Source of the DNA: DASVEG01 sp035540495 | Lineage (GTDB): Bacteria > Actinomycetota > Acidimicrobiia > Acidimicrobiales > CADCTF01 | NCBI GenBank assembly: GCA_035540495.1 | Contig: DATLGL010000015.1 | Span: forward strand, 124,001 to 188,000 | Direction: 5' to 3' | DNA length: 64,000 nucleotides | In this document: positions 57,693 to 64,000 of the stretch, piece by piece | How positions within the stretch are numbered: the stretch's first letter is position 1 | How the letters are laid out: each line of letters opens with the position of its first letter | Program-made: the position numbers and the translations under genes | Notes under the pieces: generated by a model | What the model saw: only the letters and a program-made list of their open reading frames with translations | Told to the model about the DNA's origin: nothing | Databases searched by the model: none

Positions 57693-59012
57693 TCAGCGGT
57701 CGGCGCCGACGACCTGCCACCCCTCGCCGCGGAAGCGGGCGACGTTCCCCAGCAACCGGGCCACCATCAGCCCGGCGAGCGCGGCCCACAGCCACAGGAG
57801 GCCCGCGTCGCTCGCACGGACGACCACCGCGATCGGGAGGAAGACCAGCAGCGAGCTCGCAGCCATCGCTCCAGCGAGGTAGCGCAGGTCGCCCGCGCCG
57901 ATGAGCACCCCGTCGAGGACGAACACCACGGCGTTGATCGGCTGCAGGAGAGCGACGACGATCAGCACGTCGAGGGCGAGGTCGATGACCCGCTGGTCGT
58001 CGGTGAAGGCCGGCGCGAGCAGGGGCCGCAGCGCGATCACCAGCGCTGCGAAGGTGCACCCGGCGACGACGCCCCACTGCACCATCCGGCGCGACGCGTG
58101 TCGTGCGCCCGCGGCGTCACCGGCACCGAGCAGGCGTCCGACCATCGCCTGGCCGGCGATCGCGATGGCGTCGAGCACCAGCGCGAGGAAGCTCCACAGC
58201 TGGAAGGCGATCTGGTGCGCTCCGAGCGGCACCTCGCCGAACCTCGATGCGACGGCCGTCGCTACGGCCAGCGCGGCGAGGAGCGACCCGGTCCGGAGGA
58301 AGAGCGCCTGCCCGACCACGACGAGACGTCGCAGGCGGGCCGGATCGAGCGCCCACGCGACGCCGGCGGCGACGACGCTCCGGAACACGACGCCGAGGTA
58401 CACGATCGCAGCGCACACCTGCGCGATCACGGTGGCGAGGGCCGATGCGCCGATCCCCCGGTCGAAGCCGTAGATGAGGACGACTTCGATCACCAGGTTG
58501 ATCACGTTCGACCCGACCGCGATGACGAGCGTCGTCTTCGTGTCCTGCAGTCCCCGGAGGTACCCGACGCCGACGAGGGCGAGCAGGACCGCGGGAGCAC
58601 CCAGGGCGCTGATCCGCAGGTAGGTGATCGCGTGCTCGCGCACCTCGGCGGTGGGTCCGAAGAGGTCGATCGCGCCGGGCGCGAACACGACGCCGGCTGC
58701 GGCGAGCACGATCCCGAGCCCGGCGGCGAGCCAGACCCCTTGGACGGCGTGCTGCGCCGCCGCCGCCCGCTGATCGGCGCCGACGAAGCGGGCGACGGCC
58801 GCCGTCGTGCCGTAGGCGAGGAAGTTGAACAGGAAGAAGGCGGTCGTCAGCACCGTGCCTGCGATGGCCAGGCCGCCCAGTTGCGGTGTTCCGAGATGGC
58901 CGACGACGGCCGTGTCCGTGAGGACGTACAGCGGCTCGGCCGCCAGCGCCCCCAGAGCAGGCACCGCGAGCCGCAGGATCTCGCGGTCGGCGGGATGGCG
59001 GAGCGCTGGCAC
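57693..59012 (-). CDS. MATE family efflux transporter (DinF-like)
   Basis: The 439-residue protein has 12 membrane helices and the MATE pattern: LAVPALGALAAEPLYVLTDTAVVGHLGTPQLGGLAIAGTV (in parts), FLAYGTTAAVARFVGA, and in the second half GQALFLRTGSLLAALAVATAVASRFGEVPLGAHQIAFQLWSF. It exports cationic drugs or metabolites using Na+ or H+. A GTG at VPALRHPADREIL was chosen; a longer frame overlaps the divergent gene. Confidence 0.9.
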   Translation of the reverse strand: MPALRHPADREILRLAVPALGALAAEPLYVLTDTAVVGHLGTPQLGGLAIAGTVLTTAFFLFNFLAYGTTAAVARFVGADQRAAAAQHAVQGVWLAAGLGIVLAAAGVVFAPGAIDLFGPTAEVREHAITYLRISALGAPAVLLALVGVGYLRGLQDTKTTLVIAVGSNVINLVIEVVLIYGFDRGIGASALATVIAQVCAAIVYLGVVFRSVVAAGVAWALDPARLRRLVVVGQALFLRTGSLLAALAVATAVASRFGEVPLGAHQIAFQLWSFLALVLDAIAIAGQAMVGRLLGAGDAAGARHASRRMVQWGVVAGCTFAALVIALRPLLAPAFTDDQRVIDLALDVLIVVALLQPINAVVFVLDGVLIGAGDLRYLAGAMAASSLLVFLPIAVVVRASDAGLLWLWAALAGLMVARLLGNVARFRGEGWQVVGADR

Positions 59013-59028
59013 GGCGACGGGGAAGGAT

Positions 59029-59265
59029 ATGCCCGTGCCCCGCACCTACCGGTTCTACGGACTCACCGAAGCGGGCGCGCGCGAGCTGTCCGAAGCCCTG
59101 AACGAGGACGGCATGATCGCCGCCGCGCTGCCGCCCGGTTCGCGTCCGCTCGCGGGGTGGGTGGTCGAAGCTGACGGGACCGAAGACCGCTCGGAGGGAC
59201 TCCTCGAGATGCTCGCCGGCTTCTACGGCGGCACCTACGAGGGCGAAGACCTCGCCGGCGCCTGA
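59029..59265 (+). CDS. Small protein of unknown function
   Basis: The 78-residue acidic protein (TYRFYGLTEAGARELSEALNEDGMIAAALP, GWVVEADGTEDRSEGLLEMLAGFYGG) is alpha-beta and has no family I know. ATG or, six bases on, GTG (AAGGAT lies six bases before that GTG). Divergent from the MATE gene. Confidence 0.6.
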   Translation: MPVPRTYRFYGLTEAGARELSEALNEDGMIAAALPPGSRPLAGWVVEADGTEDRSEGLLEMLAGFYGGTYEGEDLAGA

Positions 59266-59313
59266 CGTCAATCTGCCATTGACGCTCGGCCGTTCGTCAA
59301 CGCACACTTGACG
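59266..59313 (+). promoter_or_regulatory. Two tandem inverted repeats over the promoter of the HTH-Clp_N gene
   Basis: CGTCAAT-N5-ATTGACG (59266-59284) and CGTCAA-N7-TTGACG (59295-59313) lie one after the other. The second ends one base before the ATG and covers CACACT, which ends six bases before the ATG and fits a leaderless -10. This is the layout of an autoregulatory operator for the HTH domain of the gene itself. Confidence 0.6.
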
Positions 59314-59314
59314 C

Positions 59315-59995
59315 ATGGACCTCGACCAGCTGATCCGTCTTGTCCGTGACCGCGCCGACGACCCCTCGCCCCTCGGCCTCGTCCACGCCGCCGTGGCCGT
59401 GAGCGACGACGTGACTGCAGTGGCCGACGCCGTCGTCAGCCACTACGTCGAGCAGGCGAGGAACGCAGGGCACTCGTGGGCCGAGATCGGCGGAGCGCTC
59501 GGCGTGTCGAAGCAGGCCGTGCACCAGAAGTTCGTGAAGCAGGCCGCGTCGTTCAGCTTCGGCAGTCGCTTCACCGGACGGGCCAGGACCGCCCTCGACA
59601 ACGCCCAAGCCGAGGCGCGCGGGCTCGATCACAACTTCGTCGGCACCGAGCACCTGCTCCTCGGCATCCTGCGTGACCGGGACGCGGTCGCCACCAAGGC
59701 GCTGGAGCGGCTCGGGGTCTCGCCGCCTCCCGTCCAACAGGCGATCGAGTCGATGATCGGTCGAGGGCCGCAACGCGTGCACGGCGACCAACCGCTCACG
59801 CCGAGAGCGGTGCGGGCGCTCGAACGTTCGCTGTCGGAAGCGCTCAAGATGGGCCACAACTACATCGGCACGGAGCACCTGCTGCTCGGCCTCGTCGGCG
59901 AGAAGGACGGCGTCGCGGCGCGCGTGCTGAAGGATCTCGGCGTCAAGAAGGGCGCGTTGGTGCAGACGATCGCCCAGCTGGTGGCTACTGGTTGA
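59315..59995 (+). CDS. HTH domain fused to two Clp N-terminal repeats (regulator-like)
   Basis: The 226-residue protein has an N-terminal helix-turn-helix (AGHSWAEIGGALGVSKQAVHQKFVKQ, residues about 49-74) and two Clp_N repeats. The first reads LDNAQAEARGLDHNFVGTEHLLLGILRDRDAVATKALERLGV and the second LERSLSEALKMGHNYIGTEHLLLGLVGEKDGVAARVLKDLGV (quoted in parts; about residues 88-135 and 165-215). It has no ATPase domain, so it is not a ClpC or ClpB. In Clp ATPases this domain binds adaptors, arginine-phosphorylated proteins or cyclic peptides. A transcription regulator that senses such a ligand is the best guess. Two inverted repeats sit at its promoter. Confidence 0.85.
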   Translation: MDLDQLIRLVRDRADDPSPLGLVHAAVAVSDDVTAVADAVVSHYVEQARNAGHSWAEIGGALGVSKQAVHQKFVKQAASFSFGSRFTGRARTALDNAQAEARGLDHNFVGTEHLLLGILRDRDAVATKALERLGVSPPPVQQAIESMIGRGPQRVHGDQPLTPRAVRALERSLSEALKMGHNYIGTEHLLLGLVGEKDGVAARVLKDLGVKKGALVQTIAQLVATG

Positions 59996-60001
59996 GCTGC
60001 G

Positions 60002-61546
60002 TCAGTTGACGCCGCGGTCGCGGCCGGCCCAGAACGGCTCGCGGAGCTTGAACTTCTGGAGCTTGCCGGTGGCGGTACGAGCGAGCTCGGTGCGGAACTC
60101 GATCGACGTCGGGCACTTGTAGTGAGCCATCCGTCCGCGGCAGTGCTCGATCAGCTCCGCCTCCGTCGCCGACTGCCCCTCACGGAGCACGACGAGCGCC
60201 TTCACCGTCTCGCCCCACTTCTCGTCGGGCACGCCGATCACCGCGCACTCGGCGACGGCAGGGTGCTGGAACAGGCAGTCTTCGACCTCGATCGACGAGA
60301 CGTTCTCGCCGCCGGAGATGATCACGTCCTTCTTCCGGTCGGCGATCACGACGTAGGGTCCGTCGAGGTAGCCGCCGTCGCCGGTGTGGAACCACCCACC
60401 GTCGAGTGCCTTGGCCGACTCCTCCGGCTGGTTCCAGTAGCCCTCGAACACGTGGTTCGACTTGGCGAGCACCTCGCCCTCGTCGTCGACCCTGACCTTC
60501 ACCCCCACGCACGGCACCCCGGCGCGTGAGAGCAGGCGAGCCCGCTCCGCGGAGTCGAGCTCGTCCCACTCGGAGCGAGCCCGGTTCATCGTGAGCAGCG
60601 GCGCCGTCTCGGTGAGGCCGTAGATCTGGATGAACTCCCAGCCCAGCTCGGTCTCGACCCGTTCGATCGTCTTCGACGGCGGGGGCGCGCCCGCGACCAC
60701 CATCCGCACACGATCGCGGCCCGGGATCTCCTCGCCCCGTTCTCGCCGCGCGGACGCGGCGTCGAGGATCGCGGCGACGACCGCGGGAGCGCCGCACAAC
60801 AGCGTCACGCCGTGCTCGTCGATCCGGCGAAGGATGTCTTCGCCGTCGACCTTCCGGAGCACGATCTGCTTCACGCCCATGGTCGTGCACGCGTACGGCA
60901 TCCCCCACCCATTGGCGTGGAACATCGGGAGGGTGTGGAGGTACACGTCGCGATCGGTCACCGTTGCGTGCCAGCCGAAGCTCATCGCGTTGAGCACGTT
61001 GTTGCGGTGCGTCAGCTGCACGCCCTTCGGGCGCGCCGTCGTTCCCGACGTGTAGTTGATCGTCGCCGTCGCGTCCTCGTCGGGCTCCCATGCCTGCGGC
61101 TGGGCCGACGGATCGTCGGCGAACAGCTCGGCATCGGCGGTGCCGTCGAGGAGGATGCGCTCCTTCGCGGTGACACCGGCGAGCGCTTCGTCGAGCTCGG
61201 GATCGATCAGGAGCACCGAAGCGCCCGAGTGGTCGACGATGTAGTTGACCTCTTCCGCGTTGAGCCGGAAGTTGACCGGAACGAGGACGCGCCCGAAGCC
61301 ACTGACGCCGTAGAAGGCGATGAGGAACCGGGCTGCGTTCTGGCTGACGATCGCGACCCGCTCGCCCTGCTCCACGCCCATCCGATCGAGTGCCGCAGCC
61401 ATCGTCCGTGCGCGGCGGTGGAGCTCGCTGTAGGTGATCGAACCGAGCGACCCCGGGCGTCCGGGCTCGTCGACGACCGCGATCCGGTCGCCGTAGACGA
61501 AGTCGGCCCGCTCCAGGAAATCTCCGACGGTCAGCGGCACGCGCAT
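60002..61546 (-). CDS. Acyl-CoA synthetase / AMP-dependent ligase
   Basis: The 514-residue protein has the ANL signature motifs: INYTSGTTARPKGVQLTHRN (A3, ATP/phosphate binding), QIYGLTETAPLL (A5), GWFHTGDGGYLDGPYVVIADRKKDVIISGGENVSSIEVED (A7-A8, in parts) and the C-terminal catalytic Lys in RTATGKLQKFKLR (A10). It activates a fatty or aromatic acid to acyl-AMP, then acyl-CoA. Chain specificity unknown. RBS GGAGGGG lies before the ATG. The stop is six bases from that of the convergent HTH-Clp_N gene. Confidence 0.92.
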   Translation of the reverse strand: MRVPLTVGDFLERADFVYGDRIAVVDEPGRPGSLGSITYSELHRRARTMAAALDRMGVEQGERVAIVSQNAARFLIAFYGVSGFGRVLVPVNFRLNAEEVNYIVDHSGASVLLIDPELDEALAGVTAKERILLDGTADAELFADDPSAQPQAWEPDEDATATINYTSGTTARPKGVQLTHRNNVLNAMSFGWHATVTDRDVYLHTLPMFHANGWGMPYACTTMGVKQIVLRKVDGEDILRRIDEHGVTLLCGAPAVVAAILDAASARRERGEEIPGRDRVRMVVAGAPPPSKTIERVETELGWEFIQIYGLTETAPLLTMNRARSEWDELDSAERARLLSRAGVPCVGVKVRVDDEGEVLAKSNHVFEGYWNQPEESAKALDGGWFHTGDGGYLDGPYVVIADRKKDVIISGGENVSSIEVEDCLFQHPAVAECAVIGVPDEKWGETVKALVVLREGQSATEAELIEHCRGRMAHYKCPTSIEFRTELARTATGKLQKFKLREPFWAGRDRGVN

Positions 61547-61703
61547 GTGTTGATGCTCCCCTCCGTGTGTCGTCCGCCACAGTACAGAAGCCGTTTACAG
61601 CGGTCGCGCGTCGGCTAGAACTCCTCGGTCAATCGCTGTTGCCGCTCGCGTCCGTCGGGTTCCCGATCGACGCCGGGTGGCCGGAAAGGTCATCTGGGGA
61701 CTC

Positions 61704-62270
61704 ATGCGCCGCTTGGCGATGGGCGCCATCGTCGGCGTCCTCGCCTTCGCTTCACCCGTCGACACGTCGTCGGGGGAAGCATCCGAGACCGCCCGTCGTG
61801 GAGAGCGACCCCGCCGCGAGGTGCGGACGCTCACCACGTCGCTCTCGTCGACGCGAGCAGCCGCGTCGTCGACGGCCGCCACGTTCACGTCGGTGGTCGG
61901 GCCGCAGCCGTCGGCGGAGGACGACGAGCAGGCGATGATCGAGGCCGCCCGGCATGACCGCCTCCGTGCGACCCAGGCCGCCGACCGGCGCACCACCCGC
62001 AGCCGCGCCGCCGCGATGGCGGCCGCGAACCCCGACATCTGGCGAGCCCTCGGCGAGTGCGAGTCGCACAACGACCCGCGAGCCGTGTCGAAGAGCGGCA
62101 AGTACCGGGGTGCCTTCCAGTTCTCGATCCCGACGTGGCGGAGCCTCGGCTACGGAGGCGACCCGATCGACCACTCCTACGCGGAGCAACTCGCTGCGGC
62201 CAAGAAGCTGCAAGCGCGATCCGGCTGGGATCAGTGGCCGTCGTGTGCCCGCCGCCTCGGCCTCATCTGA
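61704..62270 (+). CDS. Secreted Rpf-like (transglycosylase-like) protein
   Basis: The 188-residue protein has an N-terminal signal (RRLAMGAIVGVLAFASPVDT), a low-complexity Ser/Thr/Ala/Arg region of about 90 residues, and a C-terminal domain of 75 residues: IWRALGECESHNDPRAVSKSGKYRGAFQFSIPTWRSLGYGGDP (given in part) with the catalytic Glu of GECES and the conserved GAFQF and WP..A core. This is the resuscitation-promoting-factor lysozyme-like domain that cleaves peptidoglycan. A GTG 27 bases upstream is an alternative start; the ATG gives a cleaner signal peptide. Confidence 0.87.
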   Translation: MRRLAMGAIVGVLAFASPVDTSSGEASETARRGERPRREVRTLTTSLSSTRAAASSTAATFTSVVGPQPSAEDDEQAMIEAARHDRLRATQAADRRTTRSRAAAMAAANPDIWRALGECESHNDPRAVSKSGKYRGAFQFSIPTWRSLGYGGDPIDHSYAEQLAAAKKLQARSGWDQWPSCARRLGLI

Positions 62271-62280
62271 GGCATCCGAG

Positions 62281-62318
62281 GCTCAGCGGCTCAGCGGCTC
62301 AGCGGCTCTGGCTCAGCG
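62281..62318. repeat. 8-bp tandem repeat (GCTCAGCG) at the 3' end of the coiled-coil gene
   Basis: GCTCAGCG occurs three times in a row (62281-62304), then GCTCTG, then once more (62311-62318). The last unit contains the stop codon of the minus-strand gene. Confidence 0.7.
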
Positions 62319-64000
62319 GCCGAAGAGACGGCTGAAGCGGCGCCGGCGGGGACGGTCGAACGCATCCAACTCGGTCGCCTCGCCCGCGCCGGCGAGATCG
62401 ACGACGTCGTCGAGGACGATCGGCTCGTCGACGCCACGATCACGGCGAGCCGACCCGATCAGCGGCGGCCGCTCGACCGGCAACATCCGAGGCGCGTGGG
62501 GCTGGCGAGGCTGCGGGGGCTCCGGCACCGCGTGCAAATCCGGTCGCTCGTCTCGAGCCGCGCCGTCGAAGGTCGCCTCGGCCGACTCGAGCGCCGGGAG
62601 CAGCTTCCGTGACCGCTCGAGGAGCTCGGCGAGGTCTTCACGTGCCGCGCGCAGATGGTCACGCGCCGGCGCGAGCTCGCCCGCGACGCGCTCGCGCAAC
62701 ACGTCGGCCTCGGCTTCGGCCTTCGCGAGCACCGCAGCTGCCTGCTCCTCGGCGTCGCGAAGGGTCCGAGCCAGCGCCTCCGCGGCCTGTGCCCGCACCA
62801 ACGCGGCGTCGCTGGCGGCATCGCCCGCGACCGACGCAGCTTCGGTCCGCGCATCGTCGGCGATCCGCTCGGCTGCGGCGTGGCCCTCCGCGATGATGCG
62901 GCGGGCCTGCTCCTCGGCCGCAGCGAGGATCACCTCGCGCTCGGCGGCGATGCGGCTGTCCGCGTCCTCCTGCATGCGGACGACCGCTGCGCGTCCTTCG
63001 GCGACGAGCTGCTCGCTCCGCTGCTCGGCGTCCGCGACGAGCTCCTCGGTCCGGCGCCGCGCGTCCGCGAGCAGCTGATCGCGCTCACGCCGGGCCTCCC
63101 CCAGCATGGTGTCGCGCTGGCGAGCAGCCTCGGCCAGCATCTCGTCTCGGACCGCAGCAGCGGCAGCGTCTTCGGCCTCGACCAACTGACGGGCCGCAGC
63201 TTCCCGGGCCTGCGCCGCGAGCTCGGCTCCCGCGAGGATGCGGTCACGAACGGCGTCCGCAGCGTCGAGGGCTTCCAGCGCTGCGGCGTGGCGAGCACGG
63301 TCGACGATGTCGTGCCACTCCTCGTCGGCCTCGCGCAACCACTCGTCGGCCAGTGCCTTCGCATCGCCGAGGACGGCATCGCGGGCCGAGGCGAGCTCGT
63401 CGTAGCGGCGCTCGAGGTCGTCCTCGGCGGCCGACACCGCCGCCTCACGCGACGCCACTTGCGCCGCGAACGCATCGAGCTCCGCTCGCCGCTCGGCCCA
63501 CACTCGCTCGAACGCCGCCTCCCGCTCCGCGAGTGAGTCCTCGAAGGCTGCCCGGCGGCGCGAGATCTCCGCGTCGACCTCTTCGAGCTGGCGTGCCGCA
63601 TCCGCGCGCAGCGCGCGACGACGCTCGATGGTCTCGGCCTCGAGCTCTTCGCGCCGCCGATCGACGTCGGCCTCGAAGGCGGCGCCGGCCGCGGCACGTT
63701 CGGCCTCGAACTCCTGGCGTCGGGCGGCGATCTCGGCTTCCAGAGCGCGCCGGCGATCACGGATCTCGGCGTCGGCCGCGGCGTGGCGGGCCGCGATGTC
63801 GTCGTCGAGCGCCTGGCGCGCGGCGGCGACCTGCTCGTCGAAGCGAGCCCGCATCCCGGCCAGCTCGCGTTCGGTTGCGAGGCGCAGCTCGTTGGCTTCG
63901 ACACGAGCGTCCATGCGGCGCCGTGCCGCTTCGTCCTTCGCCGAGAGGACGATCTCCTCCGCCTCGCCCCGAAGCCGGGTGGCATCGGCGCGCGCGTCGG
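62313..64000 (-). CDS. DivIVA-like long coiled-coil protein, C-terminal part (cut by window edge)
   Basis: The frame is open to the edge of the window (an internal ATG at 63914 is probably not the start), so more than 560 residues are visible but the N-terminus is missing. Residues are Ala/Glu/Arg-rich heptads almost without Pro or Gly up to about 62640, e.g. RDRRRALEAEIAARRQEF and RARHAAALEALDAADAVRD. A Pro-rich linker and a basic tail, DRPRRRRFSRLFGR, follow. The pattern of ERxxLLADARRRTEELVADA-type helices recalls DivIVA-related cytoskeletal proteins of actinobacteria (Scy, FilP, Wag31 class). Its role in polar growth or division is inferred. Confidence 0.68.
   Translation of the reverse strand, partial: DARADATRLRGEAEEIVLSAKDEAARRRMDARVEANELRLATERELAGMRARFDEQVAAARQALDDDIAARHAAADAEIRDRRRALEAEIAARRQEFEAERAAAGAAFEADVDRRREELEAETIERRRALRADAARQLEEVDAEISRRRAAFEDSLAEREAAFERVWAERRAELDAFAAQVASREAAVSAAEDDLERRYDELASARDAVLGDAKALADEWLREADEEWHDIVDRARHAAALEALDAADAVRDRILAGAELAAQAREAAARQLVEAEDAAAAAVRDEMLAEAARQRDTMLGEARRERDQLLADARRRTEELVADAEQRSEQLVAEGRAAVVRMQEDADSRIAAEREVILAAAEEQARRIIAEGHAAAERIADDARTEAASVAGDAASDAALVRAQAAEALARTLRDAEEQAAAVLAKAEAEADVLRERVAGELAPARDHLRAAREDLAELLERSRKLLPALESAEATFDGAARDERPDLHAVPEPPQPRQPHAPRMLPVERPPLIGSARRDRGVDEPIVLDDVVDLAGAGEATELDAFDRPRRRRFSRLFGR

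Noticed and set aside
59266..59313. HspR/HAIR or ClgR operator
   Set aside because: The arms CGTCAA/TTGACG do not match CTTGAG-N7-CTCAAG (HAIR) or the GTTCGC-type ClgR site.
63914..63914. ATG as the true start of the coiled-coil protein
   Set aside because: The same frame continues with identical heptad-rich character to the window edge, so the start is outside.

Overview
The window is 64 kb of compact, GC-rich chromosomal DNA from an actinobacterium. The best fit is class Acidimicrobiia (Ilumatobacter-like). The evidence is: two DUF222/HNH (13E12-type) endonucleases, actinobacterial LexA boxes (GAAC-N4-GTTC), an ImuA/ImuB/DnaE2 mutasome, an F420 gene (cofC), an Rpf-like lytic transglycosylase, a TPP-riboswitch/CytX unit, and a secreted protein ending in the GYW...DGGIF.FGDA repeats common in that class. 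Taxonomy is inferred from gene content only. I saw no rRNA, tRNA, CRISPR array, insertion sequence or prophage, and no gap over 300 bases without a gene.

Layout. 1-8.7 kb: partial glycosyltransferase, CPBP-type membrane protease, serine hydrolase, ABC-F ATPase, GNAT/HIT pair, first DUF222-HNH gene, MFS transporter and di-iron ferritin-like protein. 8.7-21.9 kb: SOS-controlled dnaE2 and imuA-imuB flank an ECF42 sigma/DGPF pair and a tightly coupled four-gene catabolic-looking operon (DapA-like lyase, old-yellow-enzyme-like oxidoreductase, DUF6807, alpha-toroid-like protein). 21.9-29.8 kb: glutamate dehydrogenase, AI-2E transporter, then an overlapping operon whose core is an ornithine cyclodeaminase plus an amidinotransferase-fold arginine hydrolase, followed by cupins and a GNAT. 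A P-loop kinase/GNAT/unknown-family operon runs the other way. 29.9-39 kb: second DUF222-HNH gene, NUDIX, large secreted Calx-beta/propeller protein, polar amino-acid ABC transporter next to rnhB, and selD. 39-50 kb: cutA, DUF3097, secernin-like peptidase, GH38 alpha-mannosidase, an operon gpsA - glycoside hydrolase - class III cyclase, cofC and a LmbE deacetylase. 50-64 kb: split histone-like genes (lysine-rich H1-like and HU), class A PBP, thiamine-related cytX with riboswitch, hemerythrin, CDF efflux, crotonase, YjbQ, MATE, a HTH-Clp_N regulator with two inverted repeats over its promoter, acyl-CoA synthetase, Rpf-like protein, and a partial DivIVA-like coiled-coil protein.

Genes are packed with 4-bp GTGA/ATGA overlaps inside operons and frequent tail-to-tail overlaps between operons. 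Many first-in-operon genes have no Shine-Dalgarno sequence. Instead a TANNNT-like -10 hexamer ends 6-7 bases before the start codon, the signature of leaderless transcription. I used it to choose several starts. Most products are housekeeping or metabolic. The parts that look least described are the 14.4-18.7 kb operon, the HTH-Clp_N regulator, the shared promoter block of the two HNH genes and the split arginine-to-proline enzyme pair.
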